In this document: piece by piece, positions 12,415 through 24,899 of the stretch
Position numbering within the stretch: the first letter of the stretch is position 1
How the letters are laid out: each line of letters opens with the position of its first letter
Source of the DNA: Laburnicola sp. R22_1
Lineage: Eukaryota; Ascomycota; Dothideomycetes; Pleosporales; Didymosphaeriaceae
DNA length: 64,000 bases
Assembly (NCBI GenBank): GCA_014281115.1
Contig: JACONQ010000002.1
Coordinates: 1,860,001 to 1,924,000, forward strand
Direction: 5' to 3'
Position numbers and translations under genes: made by a program
The notes under the pieces: generated by a model
Told to the model about the DNA's origin: nothing
Seen by the model: only the letters and a program-made list of their open reading frames with translations
Database searches by the model: none

Positions 12415-14042
12415 ATCTGAGATACCCGCAACTCTCACGAGGGCACCGCACCGTTTTTCTTTTTATCCATCCATCACCATCTACACTTGTGCTACGAAGC
12501 GCATATTGCCATGTTTTGTTTGTCTATTCCTTTTGATGTAATGTCGATATGTTGTTTATCAGCGAGCATCTGCCTTTCGCATACATAGCCTTTTCGAGCG
12601 TCGAATGGCTGACATCGCGTTTCGTTACTTTGCTTTCACAGCCGGACTGTTGAACGTCCGCATAAGGCGGGATGAGTCCCATACGTAGTGGTGGCTTTTA
12701 TGAATACCCGAGCACACGTAATTATATGGTATGAAGCATATCTTAAGACACATATTTTGTACACATGCTACTGAGATGTTCAACTCACTGTATTTCGCCC
12801 TTGTTGTCGATTTCGCGACTGAGTCCGTACGTCACCAAATTCATCTGACACAGTCGTCTTGGAGGCAAACCAGAACTATTCGAACCGCGTTCAAGATGCC
12901 ATACTAGTCGTATGACTGTCGGGCGACCATTTTCCATACGAGCACTCCCGCACCACCACTCACATGTAACCGCTTCGAGAACGACATGCCTCCTTCTATG
13001 CATCCAACGCATGCATGACAGCTGATGAACATGCGGGTTTCCGGTAGGGTTGTGCCGGCCTCTGTACCATAACTGCATACAGCGCCGAATATACGGCGTA
13101 TTACCACCCGAAACATGGATTCTTCTACGACGATCGCGGACATATACGTATCCTTAGGACTTCTTCCCCTCGTAACAAGATGCTTTCACAGGTCAAGACT
13201 CAAGAGTTCGTAGATCATAAAGGCTGATCAATCGCTAATACTCCACACGCGACGAAGATTCAGTATATACGATACAAGAAGAAGCCGATGTACCCGGATT
13301 CCCCACGGCTTTAGTGTCAGGTCACTTTGTTTCGGTGGATGAATGCGCTGCTCAAACACGGTTGCTGCGTTTTGGACGGCAGTGCTCGCGGGACGGCACG
13401 GGGAAGGAACCGACATGTGTGTTGCATGCACAAGCGATGACGAGATGGATTCCGGCAGTGCTTTCTTGAATGCTTGGTTCGGGTTTCATGAGATGGGGAG
13501 ACGATGGTGTGAGAGAGAAAACGAGAGGAAATGGCAGGGCAGGGCGGGTGAAACATCTGTCAGATTAGTGTCAAGGCTTGGTGAAGCTTGGATTGTGATC
13601 TCCCAGATCCAAGGCGAGAGCTGTTTGAGCGCTGAGATGTGGTCGTCCGTGGGATAGAGTACGTGTTTCATCATGTCGCGGACGTGAAGCGAGGACGCGT
13701 TTCACATACGGTAGGACCCATCGGAACTCCGAGAACTTCCCCGCTCGGAAAGGTCTTGTAAGCAGTCGATTGCATACAGCGACTCGGTGTTGCTTTGTTA
13801 TTCATACACTAGATGTACAAGCCGATGACCGAAGCCAGGGAAGTCGGCCGAAGGACGGAGAATGCCTGGTATGTTGTACAAGTCCCTGAACGCCGAATCC
13901 AATGCATATTCTGTCTTAGCCGTATGATGCTTCGTCGCATTTTGTGCGCCTCTCCGTAACGACCTGGGTTCCGTTCCCCCATCATTGCCGCTCACACCTC
14001 CAGCCCCATTATCTTCGCACCGCTACTCGTTTCTATCTTCGA
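12415..14042. other. Gene-poor intergenic region
   Basis: About 1.6 kb separates the 3' ends of noxR (+) and tom6 (-). Open frames around 12785-13140 and 13228-13674 occur in overlapping antisense pairs and resemble no protein family. The first 200 bases probably hold the noxR 3' UTR. No RNA gene was recognised. Confidence 0.5.
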
Positions 14043-14340
14043 CTATGCGGGAAGAAGCATCTCTGCCCAGCTGCTGTGCAAGAAAGCAACACCAACCTAA
14101 TAATTCCGTCAGCTCAATTCGATCTCGTACCCCTCCGGCTTTCACTTATTGACGTGACGGAGCATCACCTCGCCATGCGAGATTCCTAAGGTAGGGTAGG
14201 TATAGGCTTACAGCAAACATGCCAATCGCGGTAATAACGCTCCTGTTCTCCTTGTTCATGACGGTCTGGTATGTGCTGGAGGCGAAGTTTGGCTGCGAGC
14301 TGCCGAGCGTGCGGCCTCCTTTGATGTTTTTGGGCGGCAT
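14043..14340 (-). CDS. TOM6: TOM complex small subunit Tom6
   Basis: Tom6 is a tail-anchored assembly factor of the mitochondrial outer-membrane translocase. Proposed structure: complement(join(14043..14096,14212..14340)), 60 residues, the usual size for fungal Tom6. The N-terminus is basic (MPPKNIKGGR), followed by TYQTVMNKENRSVITAIGMF and, after splicing, AVGVAFLHSSWAEMLLPA. The hydrophobic segment across the splice junction is the expected single membrane span. The 115-base intron (14097-14211, GTAAGC...TTAG) interrupts the span. Reading through it gives an unrelated basic tail, so splicing is strongly preferred. The identification rests on recalled family pattern; the gene model is firmer than the name. 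Confidence 0.78.
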
Positions 14341-17300
14341 GATTACGGCTGTGTGGGCGCGTCAGCTTCAATATGTTTCTTGGAATACCCAGCATGTCGC
14401 GTACCTAGTTCTAGGTTTAGAGGTCGGTTGGTAGGGTCGAAAGCTCGATGCGATGGTTGCACATGGATGAGTGATCGAGAAACTTTCGAAGCTTGGACGG
14501 AAAAGGGCTTAGTCATACTTCGCTTACATAACACATATCTGCGAGTATACAACGAGCATTTGCGTCTCCGACTTTCTGAGCACGTTGGTTCAACGATCTG
14601 AAAACCACCCTGGCTTAAAACTATGTATCGTGCCCCACATGTAGTTGTTCTCTGGCTCAGTCTTCCGCCTAAATATGAGATATCCAATCTTTGCCTTCCG
14701 ACTAAAATGCTACCATGAAAGAAGAATGATGGCTTCCCGCTTGTGGGACCCTACCATGCAGCCTTAAAAGCCCAAGGCTTTGGACACATGTCTGTCTTTC
14801 CTTTCTCGGTTCCTCTGGATTTCGTTCGATGGACCGACATCATAACACAAAGAAAGGATATCCATGCGTGCAGCAGCATGCTCACAGATCGACTAGTACA
14901 TGTGCGGAGATGAGCACATCAATGGAGCGATTTCCATTGCTTGCTCTCGGCCAGGTCTTTATGTCGTTCCGGATTTTTTATCCCTTTTTCATGCCACCGA
15001 CTTCGTTCAACCACGCTGTTGCCCTGCGACATTACATAGATGCTTTTCTTTGTACTTGATCATCCCCTCCTTTCTCCAACTTCCAGGAGAACTGTGTACT
15101 AAAATCCCAACACGTTATTACCCTATGTTCTCGTTCATGTTCAAGCCAAAAGGATGTCCAACTGTGAAACACTAAATAGAACTACGACCAGCAAAATGGC
15201 GGAGATCTGGTGAGCGAAAAGTACTCACAAGGAAAACCATGGCGTGTTCGTGTTCTAGGCACTGAAATCAATCAAATCAATCTTGTGTCTCAACGGCAAC
15301 CTTGCAGATCGATATTCTCTACATAACCAGTCAAACTGGTTGAAAAAGACGTTAGAAATGAGAATCAAACAAATCAAAATTCTCTGGTTCTCTCGTCTAT
15401 GTGCTGCTCGACAAAATAGCCGTCCCCTCTCTCATGTTGCACACCATGCGGGTCTTTTGACCACACACTTCTTTACCCCATTAAATGCATTCACCTCTAT
15501 TGGCGTTATCCAAAATCTACTTCAAAATAGCTTTATGACTACAGCTGGAGTTCTGGCTCGGTGTCGAGGTTAAAATCATCGACAGTACTTACTTCATGCG
15601 CACAAGAGACATGGCGTCGGGACCAGAGGACAGTAAAGTAATCCAGGAATGGGACGATGTGTCCCAAAAAGTTATCGGTTACCTAGATACAATAGCGCGA
15701 CAGAGATATAGCTGGATAACCCTGAACACTAGGATGAAAGTCAACCCTTTATCAAAAACTAAGAGAAATGGACACATGAAGCGCTCGTGCCTGAGCTTTA
15801 GTCCTTATTCAAGTTGAATCCGACTTTCGAAAACTCCGGTTCCCTTGTCTATGCTCCAGTTTTGCCTTTTCTGAACCTCGATGAGACTCAAAGATTCTTT
15901 TTGGCTGTCAAGGTGTGCCTCTCCTCGCTCTCTGTCCAATGTATACTTCCTGAGCTCAAAATCAACATAATATCGAGCTATGAACAGACCCGTCTATAAA
16001 GAACTTCAAATCTTTTTTCTCTATCCAGCTTAATACCTCTGACCAGATTCTCATGGAAGGTCACTAAAAGTCCCTACTATGCAAAGGATGTTTGCACTCA
16101 GATTAAACGCTCAAAAGCCCGTGAGCCCGACGTTATGTTGCCTTGTTCCTCTCCTCTGCGACGACCAAAGCTTCTTTATCAAGTATTTATGTCTACTTGC
16201 TGAGACGGCTGTAAAATCACATATCACGAAGACATGTGTCGCGTGGTTCTTCTTCCTTGCATCAAACTCTAAGATGCAAAAGCTGGTTGTTCAACCTTCG
16301 TGTCTGCTCCGTGGAACGCCTCCAAATATCACTTCACAAACCCTGATGCGCGGAACTCAGTGCTCGTCCACCTCGCACGATTTCTAAAATAGAACAGGAA
16401 AACAATACTTTCTAGATCAAAAAAAGAACTGGTAGATGTCTGCTCCGTGGGACGACTCCAAAACCTCCGACATGGGACTCCGATGTGCCCCCAGCGTCTC
16501 CCATCACACCTCGATACCTCCAACCTCCACGGCCGAGGCCGACCGAGACCGACATTTCCAAAATGACAGTTGGATTACAAGGATGTCTGCCCTGCCGAAC
16601 AACACCTACCTACTTACTCTCAATCCAATTCGAGACATGTAGTCCGGGAGTCTTAGCCCTCCAGCACTCCAGCCCTTCAGCATATTAGCCTCGCATCAAA
16701 CCCGAAGGCCGTCACTCAACCTGCCCTTCAAAAAGTCAATGAACAACACCGCATGCCTCCGCCCGGCCTTACTCACCAACTTCACCCCTTCCAAACCCCT
16801 CAGCAGCATCTCTATGTCTGCTCTATCTGAAATACGCACACCTCTAATACCGCTTCCAAGATACCCACGGCCAACAAAACACCTACCTGTCCATTCCCTT
16901 CCCTCCATCACACACACTCTACAACCCCGCTCTCAAAACACCACCCTGGTCGACCTATGCCCACCCCAATCCCAACAACCCACCAAAATTCAAATACGCA
17001 GTCCAAAAGAAACCGGAGATGACCACATGTGCTCGTTCTCGAGCTCAAAAAAATGCTAGTCCGTAAAAACGCATGTCTTCTCGACATCAACTTCGCACTC
17101 TTATAAAACTCTCGTGCGAGTGACTGCACTTGACAAAGCGTTCTCTGCGAAACTGGAAAACCAACGATGATGGGCGTATCCGTTTTGGCGCCTAAATCCA
17201 AGAGAAAGTGATCGATGTTCCCCTGCCTCTGTGCCAGTGTTCAGGGCGAGTAATGGAGAAAAACTGTGCCAGAAACGCTGGGTACTAGCGCATATGGCTA

Positions 17301-17690
17301 TTGTGATATGGGCATCCTCACATGATAAATAGCACCCCGGCCTTAGCTTATACATGTGACAAAAACTGTATCCGATAGGCAACATGCAGAGGTTGTGGCA
17401 TCATCACTTCACCTTGTATTTGTGTAGTCATACCAATGACGATGGTGGTGATGACGGTGATGATGATTTGCATTCGTGATCTCATCACCACTAAACCACG
17501 AAACTCTTGAATCTACGTCGAAACGCAATCTCCTCCAATATCCCACCGCAAAAATGATGCCTAGTAATGTTTCTATGAAAGACATCAATCCAAAGCGCCC
17601 AATTTGTTGTACAATATCGCTTGCAGCCAATCATTCATATACCCACGTTCTCACGCCGTCTCTTCTCTGCTGTCCTTTGGCCATTACTAC
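14341..17690. other. 3.3 kb region without a supported gene
   Basis: The region lies between the starts of tom6 and the 3' end of nic96. Open frames are short, overlapping and in mixed frames. A 26-base motif recurs imperfectly at 16301-16326 and 16437-16462 (two mismatches, 136 bases apart). On the minus strand, 16696-17201 shows a protein-like composition in two overlapping frames but no recognised family and no convincing splice structure; it could be a decayed gene. No tRNA or other RNA was recognised. Confidence 0.45.
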
Positions 17691-20600
17691 TCAATAAGTG
17701 TCCACACTACCACCTTCCCGCGCCAGCGTTTCAAACACCCTCGGCGGCAACTTGTATCTGATCAATCCTGCAAAAACCATGAGGTCCTTCGCCTTCTGCA
17801 GCAGCTGGTCCGCCAGGGCCCGCCTCGTCGGATCCTCATACGTGCCCTTCAGTAGTACTTCACGATGCTTCGAGCAGCACCCGATACACCAGAGCAGCAC
17901 ATTGCCGATATTGCGCGCGATTTCGGGGGCGTAGGACGAAAAGTTATTAGCGTGTGCACGGATATCGGAGAGGTTGCCGTTGGAAGTGAGAGGGAGGATG
18001 CGGAGGTTCTGGATGACCTGTTGTTTGCTGTTAGTAACTTCGTCGATGATAGGGGGGGAGGATGCGCAACTTACGTCCAGAGCTTCCATGAAAGATTGAG
18101 CTTCAATAGTCATCTTTGCGTGGTTAAGCTTGAACAATATGTCCAGCGTCTCGCGACTAGACTCCGCTATATTCTTGTACCAGAGCTGGCTCGCATCGTA
18201 CAGCGAACAGACTCTCCGTGTCAGCTCGACAGGATCATCGGTGCCAAGTAAGCTCAAGCTGGAGCCCAGGTCCTGTACTTGCTGCTGCTCTAGCGGAGTC
18301 AGTCGCGGCTTCAGCGGCTCAAGACGCAGCGGCGTCTGGCCAAGTTCGACAGACAGGGCTTCTGAAAGCGCGCGGTTGAGAATCATTACAACATTCTCGT
18401 ATTGACCAGCAAGATGGTTAAGCAGAACAGCGTCGTTGGTGCGCCCATTGTCATCTGCCACCTTAGCGGCCATACTGGTGATAGAGTTCATGAGATCGTC
18501 CTCGTCGGCCAGCTTGATCAGCTTTATACGTTCCTTGATAAGCCCTGAAGTGGCATGTCCGTTAGATCTGACATCTCCTAAAAGCGTCGAGAACTCCCGT
18601 GTCTCCAGGACAAGCTCACGAAGGGCTTCGTGGCATAACTCAGCTTGCTGCTTGCCCTTCTCGCCGGGAAGATCCGCATTCAAGCATAACAGGATCAGAT
18701 ATTCAGCTGCTGCATCAGCCCTTGCAGCCCGGAAATCAGCCGTATAACGGCCGACTACCCAAGCAAAGTTGAACTCGGGTTGTTGTTTTGAATTATACGT
18801 CAGGATTGCTGTGCCTGCGTCGTTAAAGTCGGATACCCGTAGGAGGCCATAGTAGTCCAAGGCAATTGCAAAGTGCACCGCGGAGATATAATTGTGCTGG
18901 TAGAGGAAGTTGACGGCTGACTCAAACATACCAGCAAGAATGGCGAGCCAGAAGTATACGCCATATCCGCCGGCGGCTTCGGAGTCATCACTCATGAAGT
19001 GACGCTTTCCAATGTCGGAAATCGTCGTCCGTATCTCCTCCAGTCCAAAGTTTTCGCCAGCGCTCTGTTCCGCACGGTTACCTTCGCGCGCTAGGTTGAA
19101 TTGTAACCATACCCAGTCTTCCATGCTCTGGTTGATGGAATCTAGGTTTCTACGGCTCAGCTCACACCGGCCGATGATCTTGTAACAAGCCATGCGGTAG
19201 GGGTCGTTGGTAGGGGCAATTCGTTGCCGCTGAGAATGCACGTGGGTGATCTTCTGATGTAAATCATGGCTCAGGCGGCGATCCGGACCACTTCCATAGC
19301 TCTCTACAGCGGGCTGGAGGTTCCTATCGGTATTCTGAAAGAAGTTTCGCCTTTCGCGGACGTAATCAATGGCGTCTGTGGTCAAGCCAGCTCGCAGGAG
19401 GTAGAACAGTATGACCCAAGGGTATTCGTCGTCATCACCGCCAATCTTCTGTAATTGCTCAATCTCGGCGCCTAACTCCTTCTGAGCTATCTTGGCCCGG
19501 ACGAAACCACGAATCTTGTTGATATTGGTGGGCGCACCACCAGGTCTCGCATCTTTCGCGTGCTTTTGGAGAACATCGTGTACGTGACTCAAGAATTTGT
19601 CCTCTAGGTAATTGCGAGAGCCGTCAAGAATTCGCTTGCGGTTTTCAATCATGGGCACAGAGTTTGGCGAGTCATCTAGATATTCCCGATGAAAGCAGCG
19701 CTCCTTCGGGGCATCCGCTTGTTCATTCGTGATCGAAGCAAGTGCTCGGTAAGCATTGCTAAAGTGGTCCGAATTCTCGCCGGCTGCGAGCTTCTCGACG
19801 CTAGCAAACTCGTCAAGAATAGGAAAGCGTCCTTCCCGCAATCTGGTGTCATTGAGCCTTTTGATGGATTCCATGAACTTTTCCTGCTTGGAACGGGTGT
19901 TACGGTCCCCGAAGGCACTTTGACCACCGAGTATGCTTTTGTCTGGAGGTTCGCCGTTGACTGTACCCTTCTGATACGGTGACATGGCAGAGCCAATGAC
20001 AGGCGGACCGGTCGAGGCAGCAAACGACCCATTGTTCGTCGACTTGGCACCCATAGAGCGGCCTTTGCGCGTAGACCGCCCAAACGCTCCTCGAGTGGCC
20101 GTGCTACCAAACGTTCCACGGGGAGCTGTGTTGCCAAACGTAGATTGGGAGGCTGCCATCTCTTCACTCTGCCTGCCGAGACCAAAGTGCTCGTATATCC
20201 GCTGTCGTTGCTTGTCCCATTCAATCTGGACGTTGTCTTCCAAGAAAGAATCGAAGTCGCGTTTAGACTGTTCTAAACCTTCCTGTATCAGAGCCAATGT
20301 AGATTGTGCGTGAATGTTTGAGATGTAGCTGTCAACGTCCGTGTCCATGAAATTGGCGGGGGGTCCGGCCGCGCTGACTCCAGCTTGCGTCGAGAATTGG
20401 TTGAGATCGCGGAGCGTGCTGCCCATCTTCACGCCCGAGGCGGATAGCAAATAGTGCCTAGAAGCAATCAGTCATGTCCGCACTGCCGTCCTGAAAACAA
20501 CTCACGCTGCACGCTCCTGTGTCTGATCCGCCGAGGGTCCGCCGGTGCCCAGATTGCGCACCTTGCGGGCAATGTCTCCCAACCCAAGCTGCAGCGTTGG

Positions 20601-21179
20601 CAGCTCATCGAAGCCGCTAAGCCCGTTCTCGCCAGCATTGCGTTTGCGGCCTCTTTCGAGGAGATGATCGAAGTGCGCAGATCGACCGGTGCCTGCGTTT
20701 GACTGCGACAGAGATGCGTCTGCTGGTTGTTGTTGCTGCTGCTGCTGCTGCTGTTGCTGCTGTGTGGAAGCCGCACCGAATAGGGACGATTGCCCCAGGC
20801 CGCCGGTTTGTTGCGGGTTGGACAGAGGGTTTGTCGTAGTCGACTGCGCCTGCTGACCTGCGGGCCTTGGAAACAAGCCGCCCAGCCCAGTGGATTGTGA
20901 CTGAGCGGCCGCGCCTCCGAAAGCGGGTGTAGATGACGTCGCGGGAGCTGTCGTGCCTGCGGCTCTCAGACTGCTGAACAAACCTCCCCCTAAGGGACCA
21001 GAAGCCGCGGGCTGCGCCGCGCCAGAAGGGGCGCTCGTCGAGGCACCCACGCCGGCGAACAAACCACCGCCAGAAGATGAGGTAGTACCCGCATTGCCAA
21101 ACAGAGACTGGAAGGTGCCTGAGGATGATGCGCCGCTCGAGGTGGGCTGATTGCTGCCCGGATTGGCGAACAGCGACAT
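17691..21179 (-). CDS. NIC96: Nucleoporin Nic96/Nup93 family
   Basis: Nic96/Nup93 is a scaffold of the nuclear pore inner ring that anchors the Nsp1 complex. Proposed structure: complement(join(17691..18017,18075..20457,20506..21179)), 1127 residues. The first ~225 residues are G/S/A/Q-rich with LF and FG-type motifs (SLFGNAG, GGGLFAG, SSLFGAAS) and a run of about 13 Gln encoded near 20727-20762. The rest is the alpha-solenoid Nic96 domain (ESIKRLNDTRLREGRFPILDEF-type helix, then PWVILFYLLRAGLTTDAIDYV; CYKIIGRCEL; HFAIALDYYGLLRVSD). The intron at 20458-20505 joins QERAA to HYLLSASG. A 57-base intron at 18018-18074 has GTAAGT, TACTAAC and CAG and no stop, so an unspliced reading adds 19 residues wrongly. 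The start ATG is at 21177-21179. Confidence 0.95.
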
Positions 21180-21676
21180 GGCGGCCGTGGTGGTGGTGTG
21201 GTGCGTGTGGTGCGTGTGGTGCGTTGGCCGCCGTTGTTGATTGCGGCGGCAGCTCGAAAACAGAAAACGACATCGCGTTCGGGGAACTCGGGGCACGGTC
21301 CACGCGCGCTCTAGCTTACCCGCGCGGCTAGTCTGCATCGTAGCTAGCCATGGTCCATGGATACCATTCATACAAAGCTGACCTGACTGGATGTGGAAGA
21401 GCACGACAATATCAAGAGTGGAGCTTTTGCTTACCCGACAATCCTGATTGCTCTCCGGAGAATGAGGCAATTGTATTTGCGCTTCTCTGTTTGCTTGATC
21501 AGTACTCATCTGATCTACCTCAGCAGTAGCAATTCATACGGCTACTCGATCTGGCGTTATTGGACAGTGAAAATGAACCTTAAATAGAGCATAATGTCTC
21601 GCTTTAGTATTCTCCATCTTTCTACTGAATTGCATCCTTGCATCCCCTTTCAATCTTGAACCCTGCGAGCTACAGT
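21180..21676. promoter_or_regulatory. Divergent promoter, nic96 / 178-residue gene
   Basis: About 500 bases lie between the nic96 start (-) and the start of the hypothetical gene at 21677 (+). The part near nic96 holds a short GTGGTGTG-type repeat (21190-21225). Nothing else specific was recognised. A frame reading from nic96 further upstream on the minus strand is open but begins with unrelated sequence and is not taken as the N-terminus. Confidence 0.45.
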
Positions 21677-22213
21677 ATGCCTCTTCATCATGCTCCTCAA
21701 TACGCTCCCACGCCCCATGCGTGGAGACAAAGGCCGGCAGAATTTCTAAGTTTCCCCCAGTTTGGAACAAAGTTCTGGATGCAGAACGGCAAGGTTCGAA
21801 AAAATGTCAAGCCACACTACCATTTCGTCTGGCCGAAAGATAAAGACAGGGGTACCTTTGGGCGCATGAAGGACATCATGACAGGGAAAGGCCCGGATAT
21901 CCACCTCACCATCAGCGCCGATAAAATGGACTACATGCACAACCGTCAGAGGAAATCGAGATGGTCGAATTGGACTGATCTTGACGATCGTGGGCCGGAT
22001 CCGTATAGCTTCGAGGGACCGCGCTGGGTGCGTGGTAGGGATGACCGGAAGAAGTACGACTTCTTCACCCGGAAATATGAAACACCACACGAATATATGT
22101 GGTCAGACGCGATATGGCAAGGACCCAACAAGGACACTCGATACGCCGACCAGTGGAGGGATGTTGACGGGTCGTGGTTCGAAGATAAGAGATGGTATCC
22201 TTCGTTGGTCTGA
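21677..22213 (+). CDS. Conserved-looking hypothetical protein, 178 aa
   Basis: I do not recognise this protein. It is a single open exon of 178 codons from ATG 21677; the frame stays open upstream to a TTG at 21638 but without an ATG. The product is rich in aromatic and charged residues, with Trp in repeated contexts (WMQNGK, WSNWTDLDDRGPDPYSFEGP, WVRGRDDRKKYDFF, MWSDAIWQGPN, DQWRDVDGSWFEDKRWYP). It has no visible signal peptide, membrane span or coiled coil and no cysteine that I can see. The composition is protein-like and unlike the random frames nearby, which supports a real gene. It lies tail-to-tail with med27, only about 60 bases apart, and head-to-head with nic96. A nuclear or mitochondrial role would be a guess. 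Confidence 0.72.
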   Translation: MPLHHAPQYAPTPHAWRQRPAEFLSFPQFGTKFWMQNGKVRKNVKPHYHFVWPKDKDRGTFGRMKDIMTGKGPDIHLTISADKMDYMHNRQRKSRWSNWTDLDDRGPDPYSFEGPRWVRGRDDRKKYDFFTRKYETPHEYMWSDAIWQGPNKDTRYADQWRDVDGSWFEDKRWYPSLV

Positions 22214-22274
22214 ATCAACTGTGTGATTTTTGGGGTGAGAGTCCTCGAATTCGAAAGAGAGCGTCTTTAATCCT

Positions 22275-23287
22275 TTAATCCAAGCAACCCTCGTGGAAAG
22301 CCTCCCAAACCATCTCCACCGTCTCATTTGCACCGGGAACCTGCCGGCTTCTCCTTGCAAACGGCCTTGTCGTATCGATATCCAGCAATCTTTCGCATTT
22401 GGCACAATGAATGCTGCTGACGGTCTTATATGCAGCGATCATATCCTAGAAATAAGCATTAGCATACGTCTTCTTTGCACTCTACAGATAGTGTGCGCTG
22501 CTACATACCAATAAATATCTCATATCGTTCGCATTGGGCCGCGAAGCAATGCATCTCGTAACAGTGGCATACGGGTCTCCTTTGCCTTCGCACTCAGCCT
22601 TGAGTATAGGTGGGGCATTCGCGTCGTCGGAAATAGTAACATGGAAGCGGTATCTGAACGAGTCGGCCGCGAATTGTATCTGCATGTTCGTCAGCTCCAC
22701 TTCCTGCTAGAATATGCACAATCCTTACCGATAAATCCCCCTCCTCATCCTTTCCCTCCATTCTGATCCCTGCATTCGCCTTCCTCCACTCTCCCACAAT
22801 CTTCGCCCTCTCCTCTTTCGTGATATGAACGCCTACGTCTTCCACTTTGACCTCTCCATCTTTGTTCCTATGTGCAGCCTCTTTCTCTTTCTCTTCTTTC
22901 TCGATCCACCCATACTGGTGCACCTGTGCACCCGCGCTCAGGTCCTGGTTCGCAGCCGCGCTTTTCCTGGCATAGTCGAGGACCGCCTGTGTCTCTGGGC
23001 TGAACCACTGATTTCTAAAATATTTCATTTCGCTCTGCGATTTGGAGAGCCCGTCTTTGAAGGCGTGGAACATAGCGGGGTCGGGGGTACGGTGCAAGGG
23101 CTGGACAATGCTGCGGAGCGTGGGACGGAGATCGTCGAGCTACAGTCCTCTTTAGCATGTGTTGCTTGTGTAATTTGAGCTTCGAAGAGTGCACCTGATC
23201 TTTCAACCTCTCGAGGTGCGCGAGTCTTGCTATGAGTTGTGTTTCGTCCGTGTCAGTGGTCGGCAGTGCTGCATTCGCGGCAGCCAT
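22275..23287 (-). CDS. MED27: Mediator complex subunit 27 (Med27)
   Basis: Mediator bridges activators and RNA polymerase II; Med27 belongs to the tail/upper-tail module. Proposed structure: complement(join(22275..22445,22509..22679,22729..23139,23195..23287)), 281 residues; introns of 63, 49 and 55 bases are all GT-AG and phase 0. The N-terminus is helical (DETQLIARLAHLERLKDQ then LDDLRPTLRSIVQPLHRTPD). The middle is a charged linker. The C-terminal exon encodes DMIAAYKTVSSIHCAKCERL and ends WEAFHEGCLD, giving a C-x2-C ... H-x2-C zinc-binding pattern at C239, C242, H276 and C279 as in the Med27 C-terminal domain. None of the exons is long enough to be convincing alone; the continuous spliced product is. 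The family name is from recalled pattern. Confidence 0.8.
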
Positions 23288-23620
23288 AGTGGTGGTCTAG
23301 TAAGTGGTATAGAAATGGGACATAGATCGGTTGATGCGCGAAAATCTGTGCGAAATGTAGACGGAGCGGCGACGTCTTAATAAATCATGTTGTAAATGTG
23401 AATGTGCACGTCCTTGGTATTGTGGCGTCGAGGACAATAGTGATACCTGGTACTGTGACCGAGTCGAAGTGGACCTACCTCGGGAGGGATCTTGGCGGCT
23501 CCCCCGGGCGCCCGCGGGCACGTTCGCACGTGTTTTCGCTCATCCTGGGACTGGAAATAATGGTACCAGAGTACGTGCGATAGGTTCTGGCTAAGGTCAA
23601 AATTTCGATACGGCATGTTA
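23288..23620. other. Upstream region of med27 at the island edge
   Basis: About 330 bases of normal base composition lie between the med27 start and the abrupt switch to AT-rich DNA near 23620. It must contain the med27 promoter. No gene or specific site was recognised. Confidence 0.45.
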
Positions 23621-24899
23621 TCAGGGACTAAGGCAACAAAGTTAAAAGCCCTTAGCGAAATAGTTAATTATAGTATAGTAATTAAAATTACTAATTATTT
23701 TATTAAAATACTTATTCTCTTTAGTAAAGTTTTTAAACACCTTATATTAGGGAAAATTTTGTGCGCGCATAAGCACCTAGGGCACCTAAGCGGCCCTATA
23801 TAAGGCTGCGCACACCTGCGCACTAAATACGCTTAGAGCGCACTAGCAATACTACTTTTTTCTTAGTATGTATATGCGTAAGATTGCTTAAGAATGCGTA
23901 CCTATACTACTAGTATAGCTAGGATAGCAAGAGTAGCTAGAGTACTCTAGGTACCTATACTACCTATAAAATACTAATTAATTAGCAAATAAAGCTTTTT
24001 AATTAGCTAAAATTAAAAAAAACTTAGTAATCTACCTAGTAAGCTACTTAGTAAGCTTTAAAAAATAAGATTTTTTTAAAGTATAAAGTTAAGGTCTTTT
24101 ACTAGATAGTAATTACTAGTTAATATAATAGTATTAATTACTAGCGTATTATATAGAACTTCTACCTAATTCTAAATTCTAAGTTTTATAGGTTTAAAAA
24201 TAGAAAAAATATAGTTTTATAATTATTTAAAAGAATTAGATTAGGCGAAAATTACTAGCTTAGTAATAATACTATTTTATAAAGTATAAACTTTAATAAC
24301 TTTTTAACTACTTTACTTTTATTAAAACTTTTTTAAAATTTAAATAATATATTATTAGTACTATATTTTATATATAAATATTATATATATAGTATTATAT
24401 TAACTACTTAGAAGTAGTATAATAAAGGCTTTTATCTTAAATAATATATATTACTAATCTAAGGTACAGGCCCTCGCTTACGTTATATTACTCTTTTAGG
24501 ACTAGCGCGATTACTAAGCGAGGTTCTAAGCAAGGCTATATATATAGCCTACCTACGTATCTACCTTATATTAAAAATCTTTATCGTGTTAAGATTCTAA
24601 CTAAGGTCGAATCCGCACTATATATAGAATAGAGTAAAATAGGAGGCACTAAAACTTAGTACCTAGCACACAGTGGTAGTAATAAAATATACACAAAATA
24701 ATAATAATTTTATTATCGACGTTTTGCACGATAGTATTGTCGATAGTAATAGAATATAATTATAAAATCTATAATAAGAAACTACTAGCTATAGTATAAG
24801 CTTTTAAGGAATAGAGATCTAAATTATTAGAGACCTAGAATCTAATTAATATTATTACTAATTACTTAGCTTTATAGTATTTTATAACTAGTAAACAGC
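23621..24899. repeat. Unassigned AT-rich repeat remnants
   Basis: Heavily AT-biased sequence with no readable protein. It includes one copy of a dispersed repeat (24451-24569). The less eroded 23760-23830 stretch has CG-containing words (gtgcgcgcat, ggcctata) that look like an old LTR or promoter fragment. I cannot assign an element. Confidence 0.4.
24451..24569 (+). repeat. Dispersed repeat, copy 1
   Basis: This roughly 120-base segment matches 44586-44707 in the same orientation with scattered C/T and G/A differences. The shared core includes ctttttaggactagcg-like and caaggctatatatata words. It may be a relic of an old LTR. The preceding words (aaaggcttttatcttaaata) recur at about 45270-45290, so the repeat family is larger than this segment. 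Confidence 0.6.

Noticed and set aside
14182..14340. 64-codon reading of tom6 through its intron
   Set aside because: The read-through tail is basic and unlike a membrane span; splicing at 14211/14097 gives the expected Tom6 C-terminus.
21638..21676. Upstream extension of the 178-residue protein
   Set aside because: The extension begins with TTG and contains no ATG; the first ATG at 21677 is used.
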